Shown here piece after piece: positions 1 to 9,814 of a stretch of 64,000 nucleotides of DNA. The DNA comes from Bimuria novae-zelandiae CBS 107.79 (Eukaryota > Ascomycota > Dothideomycetes > Pleosporales > Didymosphaeriaceae). The stretch is from assembly GCA_010015655.1 (NCBI GenBank), contig ML976666.1, positions 350,148 through 414,147 of the forward strand, given 5' to 3'. The notes beneath the pieces are model-generated. The model was not told the DNA's origin, did not search any database, and worked only from the letters and a program-made list of their open reading frames with translations. Position numbers and translations under genes: made by a program. The first letter of the stretch is position 1. Each line of letters opens with the position of its first letter.

Positions 1-1267
1 GATATCCTTTGGTGTTCGTCCTATCTCGGAGCAATCGTCCGATTGGCTAATTTGATGTGGCCCGTGTACGGGCGATATTGGCCATGCGGGGGATATGAAT
101 TGAGACGAATTATAATGCCCACACCGATGGCTGTCAACCCGTACCTGCAGCCGCGAGCTAGCTTGCCAGCGAACCAACACAGGCTGGATGGTGCGGTACG
201 GTTCGAGAAGCGTGGCAGATGTGGAGGCTTAACGCTGCGCTGGCACCAGCGGTGAGGCTCTAGGTGTCCCACTGATGTGATGGATGAACGGGCCGTGCGG
301 CGTTGCCATTGGCTAGCTCGTGATAGTGTTGCTGGACGGCGTGTTTTAGTGCAAAGAAGGCATACCAATGGTGATAGAAAACACAGTCGTTCGCTCTTTG
401 ATTTCGAATTTGCGGCGGAAGATTCAATGCGCCGGGGTTGATTGGTAGGTACGTAGTATGGGACGGGAAAGCATTGAGGCATTCGAGTGCTGAGGCAGGT
501 GCAACCGTCCCGTACCGGGACGGTGAGCAGCCGTTCCTCCATTACACCAACACACTCAGCACAGAGATTATCCAGACCAATGTCTTAATAGCACTTCCTC
601 TACAGTACACAGCCATTTCACCCGAAATAAGTGCCCGGTCCCGTGTGTTCGTCGCAGGTATCTAAATATACACCTCAACGAGGTTTGGCTCTCGCAGCGC
701 ACGCGTCCACGGGCCGTTCGCGCCCACAGTCAAACTGCAGCAAACGTCCAACCACTCACACCTCTGGCCACCAACACATACCACGCACGCGACCCAGCTG
801 CAGCCTGTTTTGCTGCGTAGCCGCTATTGCGCATCCATTGGCTGCAGATCATCTATTTCTGCGGGCGCTTATTGTGGGTGTGACCAATGAGAGCCGCAGC
901 GGGGTCTGCAAGGCATCCGGGTGAATGGCCGGGGTCGTGTGGAGGGGCTGATTGGGCGCTTGTGGGAAGAGCGGTTTGTATATGATCGTGGAGAGCGGAC
1001 GCGGCGTGGGTGAGAACGTGTTGGCCGGACCAAAGGCGTTGTTGCTGTGGTTCACCTGCCGTTTTTTATTGTGTGGGCAAAGGTGCTCTGGTCCTCGGGT
1101 GAATACAGCACATCGCACGCTTCTTCTGCTCTTCTCTTCTTTTTTTGAGTCTTACTCTTGATCGACTGACTTTGCTTTTGAGAACATATCTATCTTTTTG
1201 GGTCCTTTGGGAAAAGGTGGTGATGAGAAGTGCCTGCTAGACGGGCACGAAAGATTTACGCGTAATT
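1..1267. other. Intergenic region upstream of the Ser/Pro-rich gene
   Basis: No convincing gene is seen. Several open frames exist on both strands, but none has a recognisable domain, signal peptide or intron structure. The segment from about 1117 to 1165 is rich in C and T (CTTCTTCTGCTCTTCTC and similar), which is typical of a fungal core promoter or 5' untranslated region, and it lies about 100 bases before the first ATG of the next gene. Confidence 0.5.
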
Positions 1268-3517
1268 ATGAAAGAGTCGGGGAAGAAGAGTCCATGGCTA
1301 GACATATCGGTGGGGTGCTGTGCATCCGAGAGAAGAGAGTCGATTGAGGAGGATGATGCCAGAGACGCATTGAGGGCTATTGGTATGTGGACTTCACTTT
1401 CTTTCACTTCTCCAGCACGCGATTCTCTGCATTCAGAAATTCGATATACTACGTCGCGGGCTAGCAGGCTCTATCTTGAGCATGTTCTTCGTCTTCACCA
1501 CTCCTTCTCCTTCAGTTCCTACTTCCTTCCTGTTCCTGTTGAGGTGTACCACGCCGGCTATTGTCTCCCCTTAATCTGGCTAAAAGCATCCCACGCCGCG
1601 GAATATGACATGCATATACGGCTTTTCCACTTTAATATTCATCGTCATGGGTCTCTAACGGTTCATTTAGGAGAGTCGGATATGGAAATCTGCTACGACC
1701 AACCCCGGACGATAGAGGTCCCGCGCGCCGAGCCCGTCTCACCACGTCCAGCAACAACGCATTCTGTGAGCCGTCATGTGTCTCAGTGGGTCGCTACAAG
1801 TCGAGATTTTGCCTCGCGAGCTTCATCACGAGCCAGCGTGTACACACTCACACGGCCAAGGAAGTCTCACTCAAAGGTTAGACTAAGTATAAGTGACCCA
1901 ATAGAGTTTAGACATGATGGTGGATACGACGGTGTACATGGAATTCAAAGTATGCTGGACGATGCGCCCATGCCGGTACGACGACGACGAAGCTTTAGAC
2001 CCCTGGAACTATCTATTTACCTTCCTGACGGTCGACTGTCGCCATTGCCAGACTTCGAGCTTGATGCATGGGGCGAGATGCCACAGGCACCTGCGCAAGT
2101 GTTAGTCCGCAATCGGGACTCACGAACAAACTCCATTTCTTCGGATCCTGCTGCGTCTTGCTACCTGATACAAAGGAAGCCGGTCGGTAGTGGATCACGG
2201 CGATCGAGCGTTCAAAGCATACGATCTGTGCAGTCACGACCACTCTCCATGACCTTGTCAACGCTTCCTTTCTTACAAGAAGAGCCTAAAAGCCCTAAGG
2301 CCCAGGCAGAGTCAATACGCAGTACGACTCCAAGCGATCTGCAGCGACGCGGCACACTATCACCGCCACGCATCCTCTCCCGACTGCCGTCACCATCACG
2401 AGCTCGGTCGAATACCGCTCCGTCCAGACCTCCTAGCCTGCGACGAGCTAAGACAGACGTTGATGCAGCGATCCGGGAACTTAACACCATCGTCGAAGAG
2501 CGCCGTGCAGACGCGTACCGCTTCCGCAATCAATCATCCGCCTTCATCAATCGGCCTCCGCCCTCACCTTCATCACACGTCCCAGCAATCGCGCCCTCAC
2601 TTCGCATGCACGTACGGTCGGAAACTTTATCAGACATCGGTTCTGCATTTTCAGTCCCACTGGCTACAAAACCACTTCCGCCGCCCCCACCCCCTCCTGG
2701 AAAGGGGCAACTGCCACGAAGGCTATTGCTTGTTCCGCCATCTCGCTCGTTGAGCGGACCCCTCGACTCGAATCCCATCACGCCACCCACGCCCACAGTT
2801 CCTACACCCACGACGCCCATCCACCGTCTCGGAGCCTGGCTCAAGCGTTCTCTCCCCGCCACACCGTCACTCAAATCGCCCGTTTCGACATTGGCCTCCA
2901 AACCAACAACGCCAAAGTCTGCCGGCGCAAAGTCATTCTACCAATGCGAGCCTGAGCCGCCACTTCCCTCATCCTCTCGACCTTCGAGCGCAGGGTCAAA
3001 GACCATCGTGCACACGCGGCACGCGAGCGCTGAAACCGCGACGGTCACACTACTTTCTACCTCATCGTACCCTAGCACGCCCTCCCTCTCCTCTTCCCCA
3101 CGACACTCCCCGCACTCATCCATCAACTCCATCCGCTCCGTCAAATCGGTCTCCTCGGTCCCACCGACCGCCCAGCACCCCCTCGAGCGCGACTCGCTCC
3201 CCGCACCCGCACGCATCAACCTGCTCAAAGGCGCTGGTAAAACCCGGCGTATCCCCGCGCCGCTGGTGCTCGCGAAAGAGAAGAACTTCGTCGTCGAGGC
3301 GAGTCTGGGAAGCGCGCGGAGCGTGAACAGCATGCACAGCGTGGGCAGCAGGGCAAGCCGAGTGAGCGAGCTACGGCGCGGCAGGGAGAGCTTGAAGCCG
3401 CCGCCGAGTCCGAACTATGGAATTTTGCGGGGCATGGAGATTGGTGCGAGGCAGGAGGGGGTTGCGCAGCATTTGGCCATGTTGCCGAGTCCCGGGGCGG
3501 TGGGTGTTGCTTTTTAA
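1268..3517 (+). CDS. Ser/Pro-rich protein of unknown function (two exons)
   Basis: Suggested exons are 1268-1382 and 1671-3517, giving 653 residues. The 288-base interval 1383-1670 begins GTATGT and ends TTTAG, with a CTAAC branch-point-like site about 12 bases before the end. Its length is divisible by three and it has no stop, so the unspliced frame also stays open (749 residues). A start at 1682 (MEICYDQP) is a third possibility. I recognise no domain. The protein is low in complexity: many Ser-Pro, Ser-Arg and Arg-Pro-Ser clusters, a run of seven prolines near 2680, repeated short SxxSVxS patches near the C-terminus (SINSIRSVKSVSS, SARSVNSMHSVGS), and no signal peptide or membrane segment. 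Such composition suggests a disordered cytosolic or scaffold protein with many possible phosphosites. That is inference only. The stop TAA is at 3515-3517. Confidence 0.75.
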   Translation: MKESGKKSPWLDISVGCCASERRESIEEDDARDALRAIGMWTSLSFTSPARDSLHSEIRYTTSRASRLYLEHVLRLHHSFSFSSYFLPVPVEVYHAGYCLPLIWLKASHAAEYDMHIRLFHFNIHRHGSLTVHLGESDMEICYDQPRTIEVPRAEPVSPRPATTHSVSRHVSQWVATSRDFASRASSRASVYTLTRPRKSHSKVRLSISDPIEFRHDGGYDGVHGIQSMLDDAPMPVRRRRSFRPLELSIYLPDGRLSPLPDFELDAWGEMPQAPAQVLVRNRDSRTNSISSDPAASCYLIQRKPVGSGSRRSSVQSIRSVQSRPLSMTLSTLPFLQEEPKSPKAQAESIRSTTPSDLQRRGTLSPPRILSRLPSPSRARSNTAPSRPPSLRRAKTDVDAAIRELNTIVEERRADAYRFRNQSSAFINRPPPSPSSHVPAIAPSLRMHVRSETLSDIGSAFSVPLATKPLPPPPPPPGKGQLPRRLLLVPPSRSLSGPLDSNPITPPTPTVPTPTTPIHRLGAWLKRSLPATPSLKSPVSTLASKPTTPKSAGAKSFYQCEPEPPLPSSSRPSSAGSKTIVHTRHASAETATVTLLSTSSYPSTPSLSSSPRHSPHSSINSIRSVKSVSSVPPTAQHPLERDSLPAPARINLLKGAGKTRRIPAPLVLAKEKNFVVEASLGSARSVNSMHSVGSRASRVSELRRGRESLKPPPSPNYGILRGMEIGARQEGVAQHLAMLPSPGAVGVAF

Positions 3518-4041
3518 GTTTCGTTTGTGGAAAGAGAAGAGTTTGAAGAGAGATACGTGGGAGGTGATGTGGTTTTTGGTTGGAATAAGGGTGGTTTGGA
3601 TGGACTGGGTTGGGAAAGGAAAAAGGATGGATACGGTTCCTCTTCTTGGGCGCAGCGGCATATACCCTTCGCCGACGGTGGGATGAGGCGGACGCTGCTG
3701 CGCTTACTCGTTGTTCTTTCATGGACTTTCTGTCAGGAAGGCCGTGCATTGTAGATAGCTTGATGAAGACTTTTTAATGGAAGGGAGATGAATAGGGGAT
3801 GTTTTGTGAAGACCTTGTTCCTCGTTTTCCTGCTGGTGTATGCTCGGTATTTCTTGATATGATTGTCTACAAGGTGCTTTTTGAGAGCAGCCCGTCTTGC
3901 TGCTACGATGGGTCCGACGGACAAAATCTATGAGCGATGCATCGCAAGTCGATCCACTCGAGTATGGATCACATAGATCAGCAAGCCCGTACGCAAAATA
4001 CAATCCGAGTTCGCCACAGCTCACGTCAACCCGAGCACATA
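3518..4041. other. 3' flank of the Ser/Pro-rich gene
   Basis: No supported gene. This is the presumed 3' untranslated region and the flank of the mariner insertion. The element starts immediately after the TA at 4040-4041. Confidence 0.4.
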
Positions 4042-4076
4042 CAAAGGGTAATCTCAATAAAGCCGGCCGTCATGTG
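4042..4076 (+). repeat. Left terminal inverted repeat of the mariner element
   Basis: This arm pairs with 6001-6035 over about 35 bases with two mismatches (one C/T and one T/C). It directly follows a TA dinucleotide. Confidence 0.9.
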
Positions 4077-4182
4077 ACTTGCCAAGACGCTAGCGCGTCA
4101 CTAGCGGAACAGAGTCTCCGAGCCTCCAAGAGCTCTGTAGAGCGTCAACACCTACACTTCAACCTCACGTTTCTCACTCAAT

Positions 4183-5906
4183 ATGGCTTCAAATCCTGCC
4201 CAAAAAAAAAAAAAAAAACTCTCGATTGCTGTCAGAAGCCCAGCTAGCTGCTATCGTCGTTCTCAGAACATAATACAACCTCACTTTCCCAGAAATCGCC
4301 ACTGATTTGGGTATAACTGACCACGCATGTGGTAAGGCATTTCGACGCGTCAAAGATGCTGCAAAAGTCGACTCACTGCAGGAATTGCTAGCTGCAACAC
4401 CTACAGTCAAGCAGTCTCCTCCTGGCAGACCTGTAAAGGTACGCGATGGCTCTACGCTGAGCGCAAGACCACGGCATGACATCATCGTATATGGCACCTA
4501 CCGGGTGCATGACGCTGTCAGAGACCTCTGCGCAGAAGCTAGCATCACACTTAGTAAGAATATAGTCTATAACATTGCTAGGGAGCACCGCGACGAGCAG
4601 CACCTATACGTAATAACTTATAAAGTATAACCTAAAAAACTAGCGCTTAGTAGTAATAATAAAGACTAATAACTATAGTACTATGCCTAGCTTAAGGCTA
4701 AAAATAACTTACACTTTCTACGCATTATATTCGTTTGCTATAATAAGACCTCTAAGTTTATTAGCGGGAGCAATATACGTGGCAGAAAGTAGAAGATTTT
4801 AAGATTAATTAGATAAAATAGTAATGTCTACGCACTGCCTGCAACGCTACCTAAATTTAGTTTTATAATCTACGCTACTACTTTAACTAATACTACTTAC
4901 TTTTATTAACGCCCTTGCGTTGTTTAGACTTAGGACAATAATATAAGCTATAAAGACCTTATATAACGTAACTCCTATATAAATAATATAGTAAAGGAGA
5001 TCTTTAAGGTTAAACGCTCTTGCGCGACTGTCGCTAGTACTTATAAAAAGTAGTAACTATAAGAAATTAACTATAATATTACCTATAATAATAGTTAACG
5101 CTAAGCTACTAATAAAGCTACTAGTAAAAAAGGTAGAGCTCTCCGCGCAGGTATTAAGAAACCTCTTACTATAGAAAGTTCTTTAAAATAGAGGAGTTTG
5201 TATGTAAAGGAGGGAAGGTGTCAGATTGGAGGGGTAATCTGATGAGATGAAAAGATGATGATTGATTGAGATGAATTGAGGTATGAATTCTGTGTTAATT
5301 GTGTCCTGTTTTCCTAAGAGGTCTAGGACTCTGCCTTTTATCTTTAGGTTGCCTGCCTAGATATCCCTTGCTTCATTCCTTGCGTCATTCCTTGCGCGTT
5401 GAGCGAGGGCGGAATGCAAGGGCGGAATGTACGGGCGTAAGTGCGCCAGCCTCCTTGCAGATGCAAAGGGCCATGTAATCGGACAGAAGGGCATAAATAG
5501 CATCTAGTACGTAGAGAACATACTTAAGAAACACCTATTCCTTTATTACTATACTCTACGCGATAATAACTAAGGCGCAGCTATCTATTTAATTTAAAAT
5601 AACGTTTACTTACACTTACTAGGCCTCTAGTACTACTAGCCAGAAATTAAAGCTCTAGGAATTAAGTTTGGCCCTCAGCCTCCCAATTCACCCGACTTAC
5701 ACCCAATTAAGCGCTGTTTTGGGCGTCTAGAAGGTTTTTTGGCAAGTTACGAATGCCTATCAAGTTCCAAGGAGGCCAAAAAGGAGGTCTGGCAAGGTGA
5801 TAAGACACTCAGGCAGTATATGGCCGAAAAGCTTCATCCCACCTACTTTATGCGCGTTGCAGAGCTCTGCGAGGACGCAGGTGGCCAGAACAACTTTACA
5901 GCATAA
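4183..5906 (+). pseudogene. Broken mariner-like transposase
   Basis: A likely start ATG lies at 4183, just before a run of 17 A. After that run one frame reads through an N-terminal helix-turn-helix-like region with the segments FPEIATDLGIT and then SPPGRPVKV, as in mariner DNA-binding domains, up to about 4628 with one stop near 4272. The middle is destroyed by stops. The end, from about 5670 to 5906, is again readable: it contains PPNSPDLHPIKRCF, the hallmark block of DDE transposases of this superfamily (PPxSPDLNPIE), and ends in TAA. A solo LTR interrupts the frame at 5219-5485. Loss of function is certain; family placement at superfamily level is secure. Confidence 0.85.
5219..5485 (-). 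mobile_element. Solo LTR of a Copia-type element (family C) inside the mariner element
   Basis: The segment starts TGTCAGATTGG and ends TAATCGGACA (TG...CA) and is flanked on both sides by the 5-base duplication GAAGG (5214-5218 and 5486-5490). Read on the minus strand it matches the LTR at 60722-60989 along its whole length. It has almost no RIP-like damage although it sits inside a damaged mariner body, so it arrived later. No internal retrotransposon sequence remains, which indicates LTR-LTR recombination. Confidence 0.93.
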
Positions 5907-6000
5907 TTAGAACATCTTATTTAGGTGTATTTGCTCATACTTTAGATGGAATCAAGATGCCCGACTTTTGAAGTTGCTACCCCTGCAGGAATCCCTGCTG

Positions 6001-6035
6001 CACGTGACGGCCGACTTTATTGAGATTACCCTTTG
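6001..6035 (-). repeat. Right terminal inverted repeat of the mariner element
   Basis: Reverse complement of the left arm. It is directly followed by the TA target duplication at 6036-6037. Confidence 0.9.
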
Positions 6036-6037
6036 TA

Positions 6038-7652
6038 CCTTCCCATCGATGCCGTATTCACGTTCCCAAACTTGGCAACTCCCCACCCCATCGATCACTG
6101 TGTCTTCCTTGATTCCACCACCTTCGTCGTCATCATAACTCCCTCCCATTATGTTTCTGCCCCTCACTCGCGCAGCTCACTATCCCGTCGTGCATCTCAC
6201 CATCCAGTCCCATACTGCCCTAGCGCCTCTCCCTCCGCGGCTCAAGCCCACGCACTAGCCCCTTGGCACGTCCCAAACCGCACCCCCCTGCGACCCGCCG
6301 TCTCCAAAAACAGGATGCGTCACCGCGCACGGGCGCCCAAACAGGAAATTCGCATCGAAAAGTTGGACGTTTGATCTGCAAGACGAGAAATCAAGGAAAT
6401 CGCTGGAATCGATGGCAGTGCGGAATTACTATGTAGGGTATGTTGGAGGCGTGGCAAGGGGGGATGATGTAGACGGGCCCTGGCGGGAGGTCTGTGAGGG
6501 GAGGGTGGTAGGAAAACAGGGAAGATAGAGTGATCGATGGGTGGTGGAGTTGCTGTTTGGGGAATGTTGCTGTGAGGTGGGTATGACGATGGGGAGTATG
6601 CAAATTTAAGAAGACGCGGAGGTTGACGAGAGGGCAGATATTATTTATTATTGTGGCAAAATTGCATTGATGGATGCGTGGGATCTCAAAGTCAACAGTG
6701 GCAAGTTTTAATTTTATTTAAATGTTGGCGATGAAGAGCATTTCATCGTTTGTTGCATAGTGTGGGCTTTGCACGGGCTTTTGGCAAAGAGGGATTCGGC
6801 ATTATGCGTTCTCAGCTTGACCTTTTAAAAGACGAGAAGGTCTAGAACTGTTTCACAATCGAATGCTTCGTCGTCAACTTCAAAATCTTCGGACTGAACA
6901 GAATTGAGCGAGCTCGATTTACCGTTTAACGCCTTACATCGGTTTATAGCAAACCTATAGTGAAAATGAATACCTGGAGACTTGCACCTAACGCCTAAAT
7001 AAAAGCACTCATACTATGCTCGGCGCTACAGACCTCCATACGATGATACCTCCTCGCTTGACTCCGCCTTTTTCTGGCCCCACGTACGGTGGAGCCGCAC
7101 GCGCGGGATTGTGAGCCGTTGCGAGCAGGGGGGAGGAGTGGAATCATAATGAGCGAGTTATGATGAGGACGGGTAGGAATTAAATGGGATCGAAGATGCT
7201 GTGATCGATGGGGTGCGGAGTTGCTACTCTTGGAAGGGGCGGAGATGACGTCGGGGTATGGTGTGGGCTGAAGTCGGCGACTTTCGCTATAAGCAATTAG
7301 GCGTATACATTGTGTCTTGCATTTAAGGCCTATTTAGAAGAAAGATATCTTAGGATGCAAATTAGAGTGTCGTATCGTCTACTTATATAGTTTCGAACCC
7401 ACCCGAGAGAAACCTCTACTTTTTGTTCAACGCTTTACGTCGGTCTACAGTAAGCCCGTCGTGAACACGGAGACCAAAAAACTCGAACCAGACACTCAAA
7501 ACTAGAGCCTTAGAAGCATAGACCTCCATGACCTTAATGCATCAGTCCCTCAATCCGTCGCCATCCTCTCCCCCCCGTGACTAACACTATCATTACCCAC
7601 GAATACTTCCAAATAGCTACTTGATAGATTCTCCCACTCCCTCCCGGCCCCA
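6038..7652. repeat. Non-coding region built from old, diverged duplications
   Basis: No gene is supported. Similar blocks recur. The sequence around GTGATCGATGG...GGAGTTGC occurs at about 6530-6555 and 7200-7225 in direct orientation, and inverted at about 6075-6105. A second block (ACGCCTTACATCGGTTTATAG near 6929, and ACGCTTTACGTCGGTCTACAG near 7433), followed by CATAGACCTCCAT-like sequence, recurs about 500 bases apart. The layout is consistent with a tandem duplication of roughly 0.5-0.6 kb (about 6470-7045 and 7100-7545) of an unknown repeat. Confidence 0.6.
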
Positions 7653-8215
7653 TCAGCAAGGCGCTTCCCCACACCACGGAACCCCCGCACACCCACCATC
7701 ATATACTATCACATCACATGCCTTGCCATGAGCCTCAATAAGCTTCAACACGCCTTCAGGCACAAACGCCGTAAACCTAATCTTGCAATTAGCCAGTCCA
7801 ATCTACCAAACGCCTAGCCGCCCATCCGTCATCCTTCCTCCAGGTCGAGGGTTGAAGTCAACAAAGCCATAGCTACCGCCGTCTCCTTTTCGAGTGGCGG
7901 ATTCAGGAATTTTTCGGAGTTGAAGATTCATAGGTTAAAGACTCACCCAAACCCATCCATAACCCCATGCACCGTCCCCCCCGCCGCCCTCGCCGCCTCA
8001 ACAAAGAGGTCCTTCTGCGCTTGCGTCGTGTTCTTGCCGTACCGGACGATGACGTCTTTCTGCGCTGCGCCGGCGCATGTGGTGGGTGTTTGGGGGACTT
8101 GGCACTCGTCTGAGTTGCTGAAGCGGGAGAGTAGGGTGGCGGGTGTGTCGAAGGCGGGGAGGGCGAGGGTTGTTGTTGTGAGGGCGAGCAGTGGGCTGAA
8201 GGTGGTGAGGTGCAT
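7653..8215 (-). CDS. Small secreted I9-type (subtilisin propeptide-like) protease inhibitor
   Basis: Exons on the minus strand are 8215-7947 and 7776-7653, separated by a 170-base intron with donor GTGAGT and acceptor ATTAG; the product has 130 residues. The first 19 or so residues (MHLTTFSPLLALTTTTLA) form a signal peptide. The mature part holds the I9 pattern: a first strand KDVIVRYGKN, a helix ending ARAAGGTVHG, then VMDGFGFTAFVPEGVLKLIE, which is rebuilt only when the intron is removed and so supports the splice. I9 domains alone act as intramolecular-chaperone-like inhibitors of subtilases, as in the Pleurotus proteinase A inhibitors. The last 20 or so residues (with CAGVPWCGEAPC) are unusual for the family, so the 3' end is less certain. 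It is likely secreted or vacuolar. Confidence 0.75.
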
Positions 8216-9814
8216 TGTAAAGATAGGGTGTAGGAGAGGTAAGAGGGGATGTGAGTGGGGTGGTGGTGGGGATAGAGTGTGTAGATTTGAGAGAGGTGCA
8301 GTTGCTGGGCAGGAGAAGATCTTTGGGGGTGCTTTTTGAAGAGAGAGAGTCTGGCGGCCGACGCGTTGCGAGAGAAGCCGCTCTTATGAAGAGTTGTACC
8401 GGATGCTTGATCGTGGATTCATCGAATTACCGCCACGCGCTGCTGATTTCTCCAGTGGTTTGCCTTTAGACCACCTCTCCTGACCTCCCCAAGCGGAAGG
8501 TTTCGACACACACTCGGCGCATTGCAATTAGCCCACGGTGCATCGTTCCATATGGAAGTACGGCTACAGCGACGTAGTATATGAACCCAAGAGTCCTTCA
8601 TCTACGCACAAATCAATTCTATGCCCAGCAACAATTACTCTGATGTACAATTCTAGAAGCTTGCAGTTGGTTGTAGTTGCGATACACACGCCATTGGCTG
8701 ATTGCATATTGTGCCTAGTCCTCGCCCTGCGTGATTGGACAAAGTTAGGGTTCTTGTTGCGAACTTGTCGTTACCAAGCTACCGGTTGATGTATATTTTT
8801 TCCGTATAACCGTTTCGAGGCGTGGACCATGTCTCAGTTCAATATTGATGATTGTTGGAAGAAATGCATGTGGGGCTCATAAACGATGACGTAGATTCTG
8901 CTTTTATTCGCTGCATACACCTTACTGAGTTCCCTCACTGCGCGTTCATCAATGCACCTTGAAATAACACGTGAAAGGTCCCGTTAGGCGAAAGGCCGAC
9001 GCCCTGTCAGCAGTCCGAGGCACCAGAACGCCAAAGAATGCGAAGTTCGTGAGTCGTGAGAATTATACAAGGTTGCCGCCGCATCCAACTCCAAGCGCCA
9101 ATGTTCTTGAGAAGTCTTTCTATCTCGAAACTCCGTCGCGTTAAATACGCGTCTCTATCGAGCCATGCCCGCTTGTGCAACGTGTTGAGATTCCGGCTGT
9201 CCCGATGTAATCGTCTGTCAACCTCACGTTTAGATGCTGCCCAAAATATGGTGGTGAGAAGTAGACTTAAACAACTTGGTTCGTATGGCAATCCCACGAT
9301 TCCTTGTGGTGGTGGTCGGTGATAGAAGAAGTCGGCGCCCCGCCCTGTCGCAGTAAACACAGAAAACGCTCAATAGCAAACATAATAAGCAGCACATGGA
9401 ATGCGATCAATGATGGCGATCGCGATGTTGGATAAAGTTTGACGTCGAATTGCGCTTTCCTAGCGCGAACCGCCTTTCGGCTGGCCATACCGAGAGCTCG
9501 CTGCTAATCGCACATGGCTGTTGCGGTGTGCTGCATCCGATACTACTGCTATCCTACTACCTTATGCGCTGTACGGCCGTCGTCATGTAGCAGCCAGAGT
9601 ACCAAACTTGCTCCTGTTAACCCTGAGGCTTGCTGTCTCCCTAGCTCTATCAAGCAAAGGTAAGGCAATGAGCGACGCGGTTTCAATTCCAAGCGATCCG
9701 CGGTGAAGGATACAAAGCATGTGAATATCGATAAGGGCACTGGTGCTGTTTGCGCATACCGTGACGTGAGCTGTCGCATTGATGTTGGGTGCCTTCAGAT
9801 CATTCGACTTCCGG
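8216..9814. other. Intergenic region between the I9 inhibitor and VAC1
   Basis: Some open frames exist (for example a 117-codon one on the minus strand at 9007-9360), but none shows a domain, signal peptide or splice pattern that I can defend. I see no RNA gene. Confidence 0.4.

Larger units (their letters stand above)
4042..6035 (+). mobile_element. Tc1/mariner-type DNA transposon, degenerate, with nested solo LTR
   Basis: The two ends are inverted repeats of about 35 bases that differ at two positions. The left arm begins CAAAGGGTAATCTCAATAAA at 4042, and the right arm is its reverse complement ending at 6035. Both ends are flanked by TA (4040-4041 and 6036-6037), the target duplication expected of the Tc1/mariner superfamily. 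Removing the 267-base LTR and its 5-base target duplication leaves an element of about 1.72 kb. The body from about 4620 to 5640 is strongly AT-rich with many TAA/TAG, consistent with RIP, while both ends and the N-terminal coding part keep normal composition. It is clearly non-autonomous now. Confidence 0.9.

Noticed and set aside
21..542. 173-codon minus-strand frame at the window start
   Set aside because: No domain, low-complexity arginine-rich sequence, overlapping frames on the other strand; looks like chance.
3225..3749. Long minus-strand frames under the Ser/Pro-rich gene
   Set aside because: They mirror the biased codons of the real plus-strand gene.
4201..4217. Run of A as a poly(A) tail of a retroposon
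   Set aside because: It lies just after the start codon of the mariner transposase and inside its terminal repeats; simple slippage is enough.
9007..9360. 117-codon minus-strand frame between the I9 and VAC1 genes
   Set aside because: No recognisable features, and overlapping plus-strand frames are equally long.
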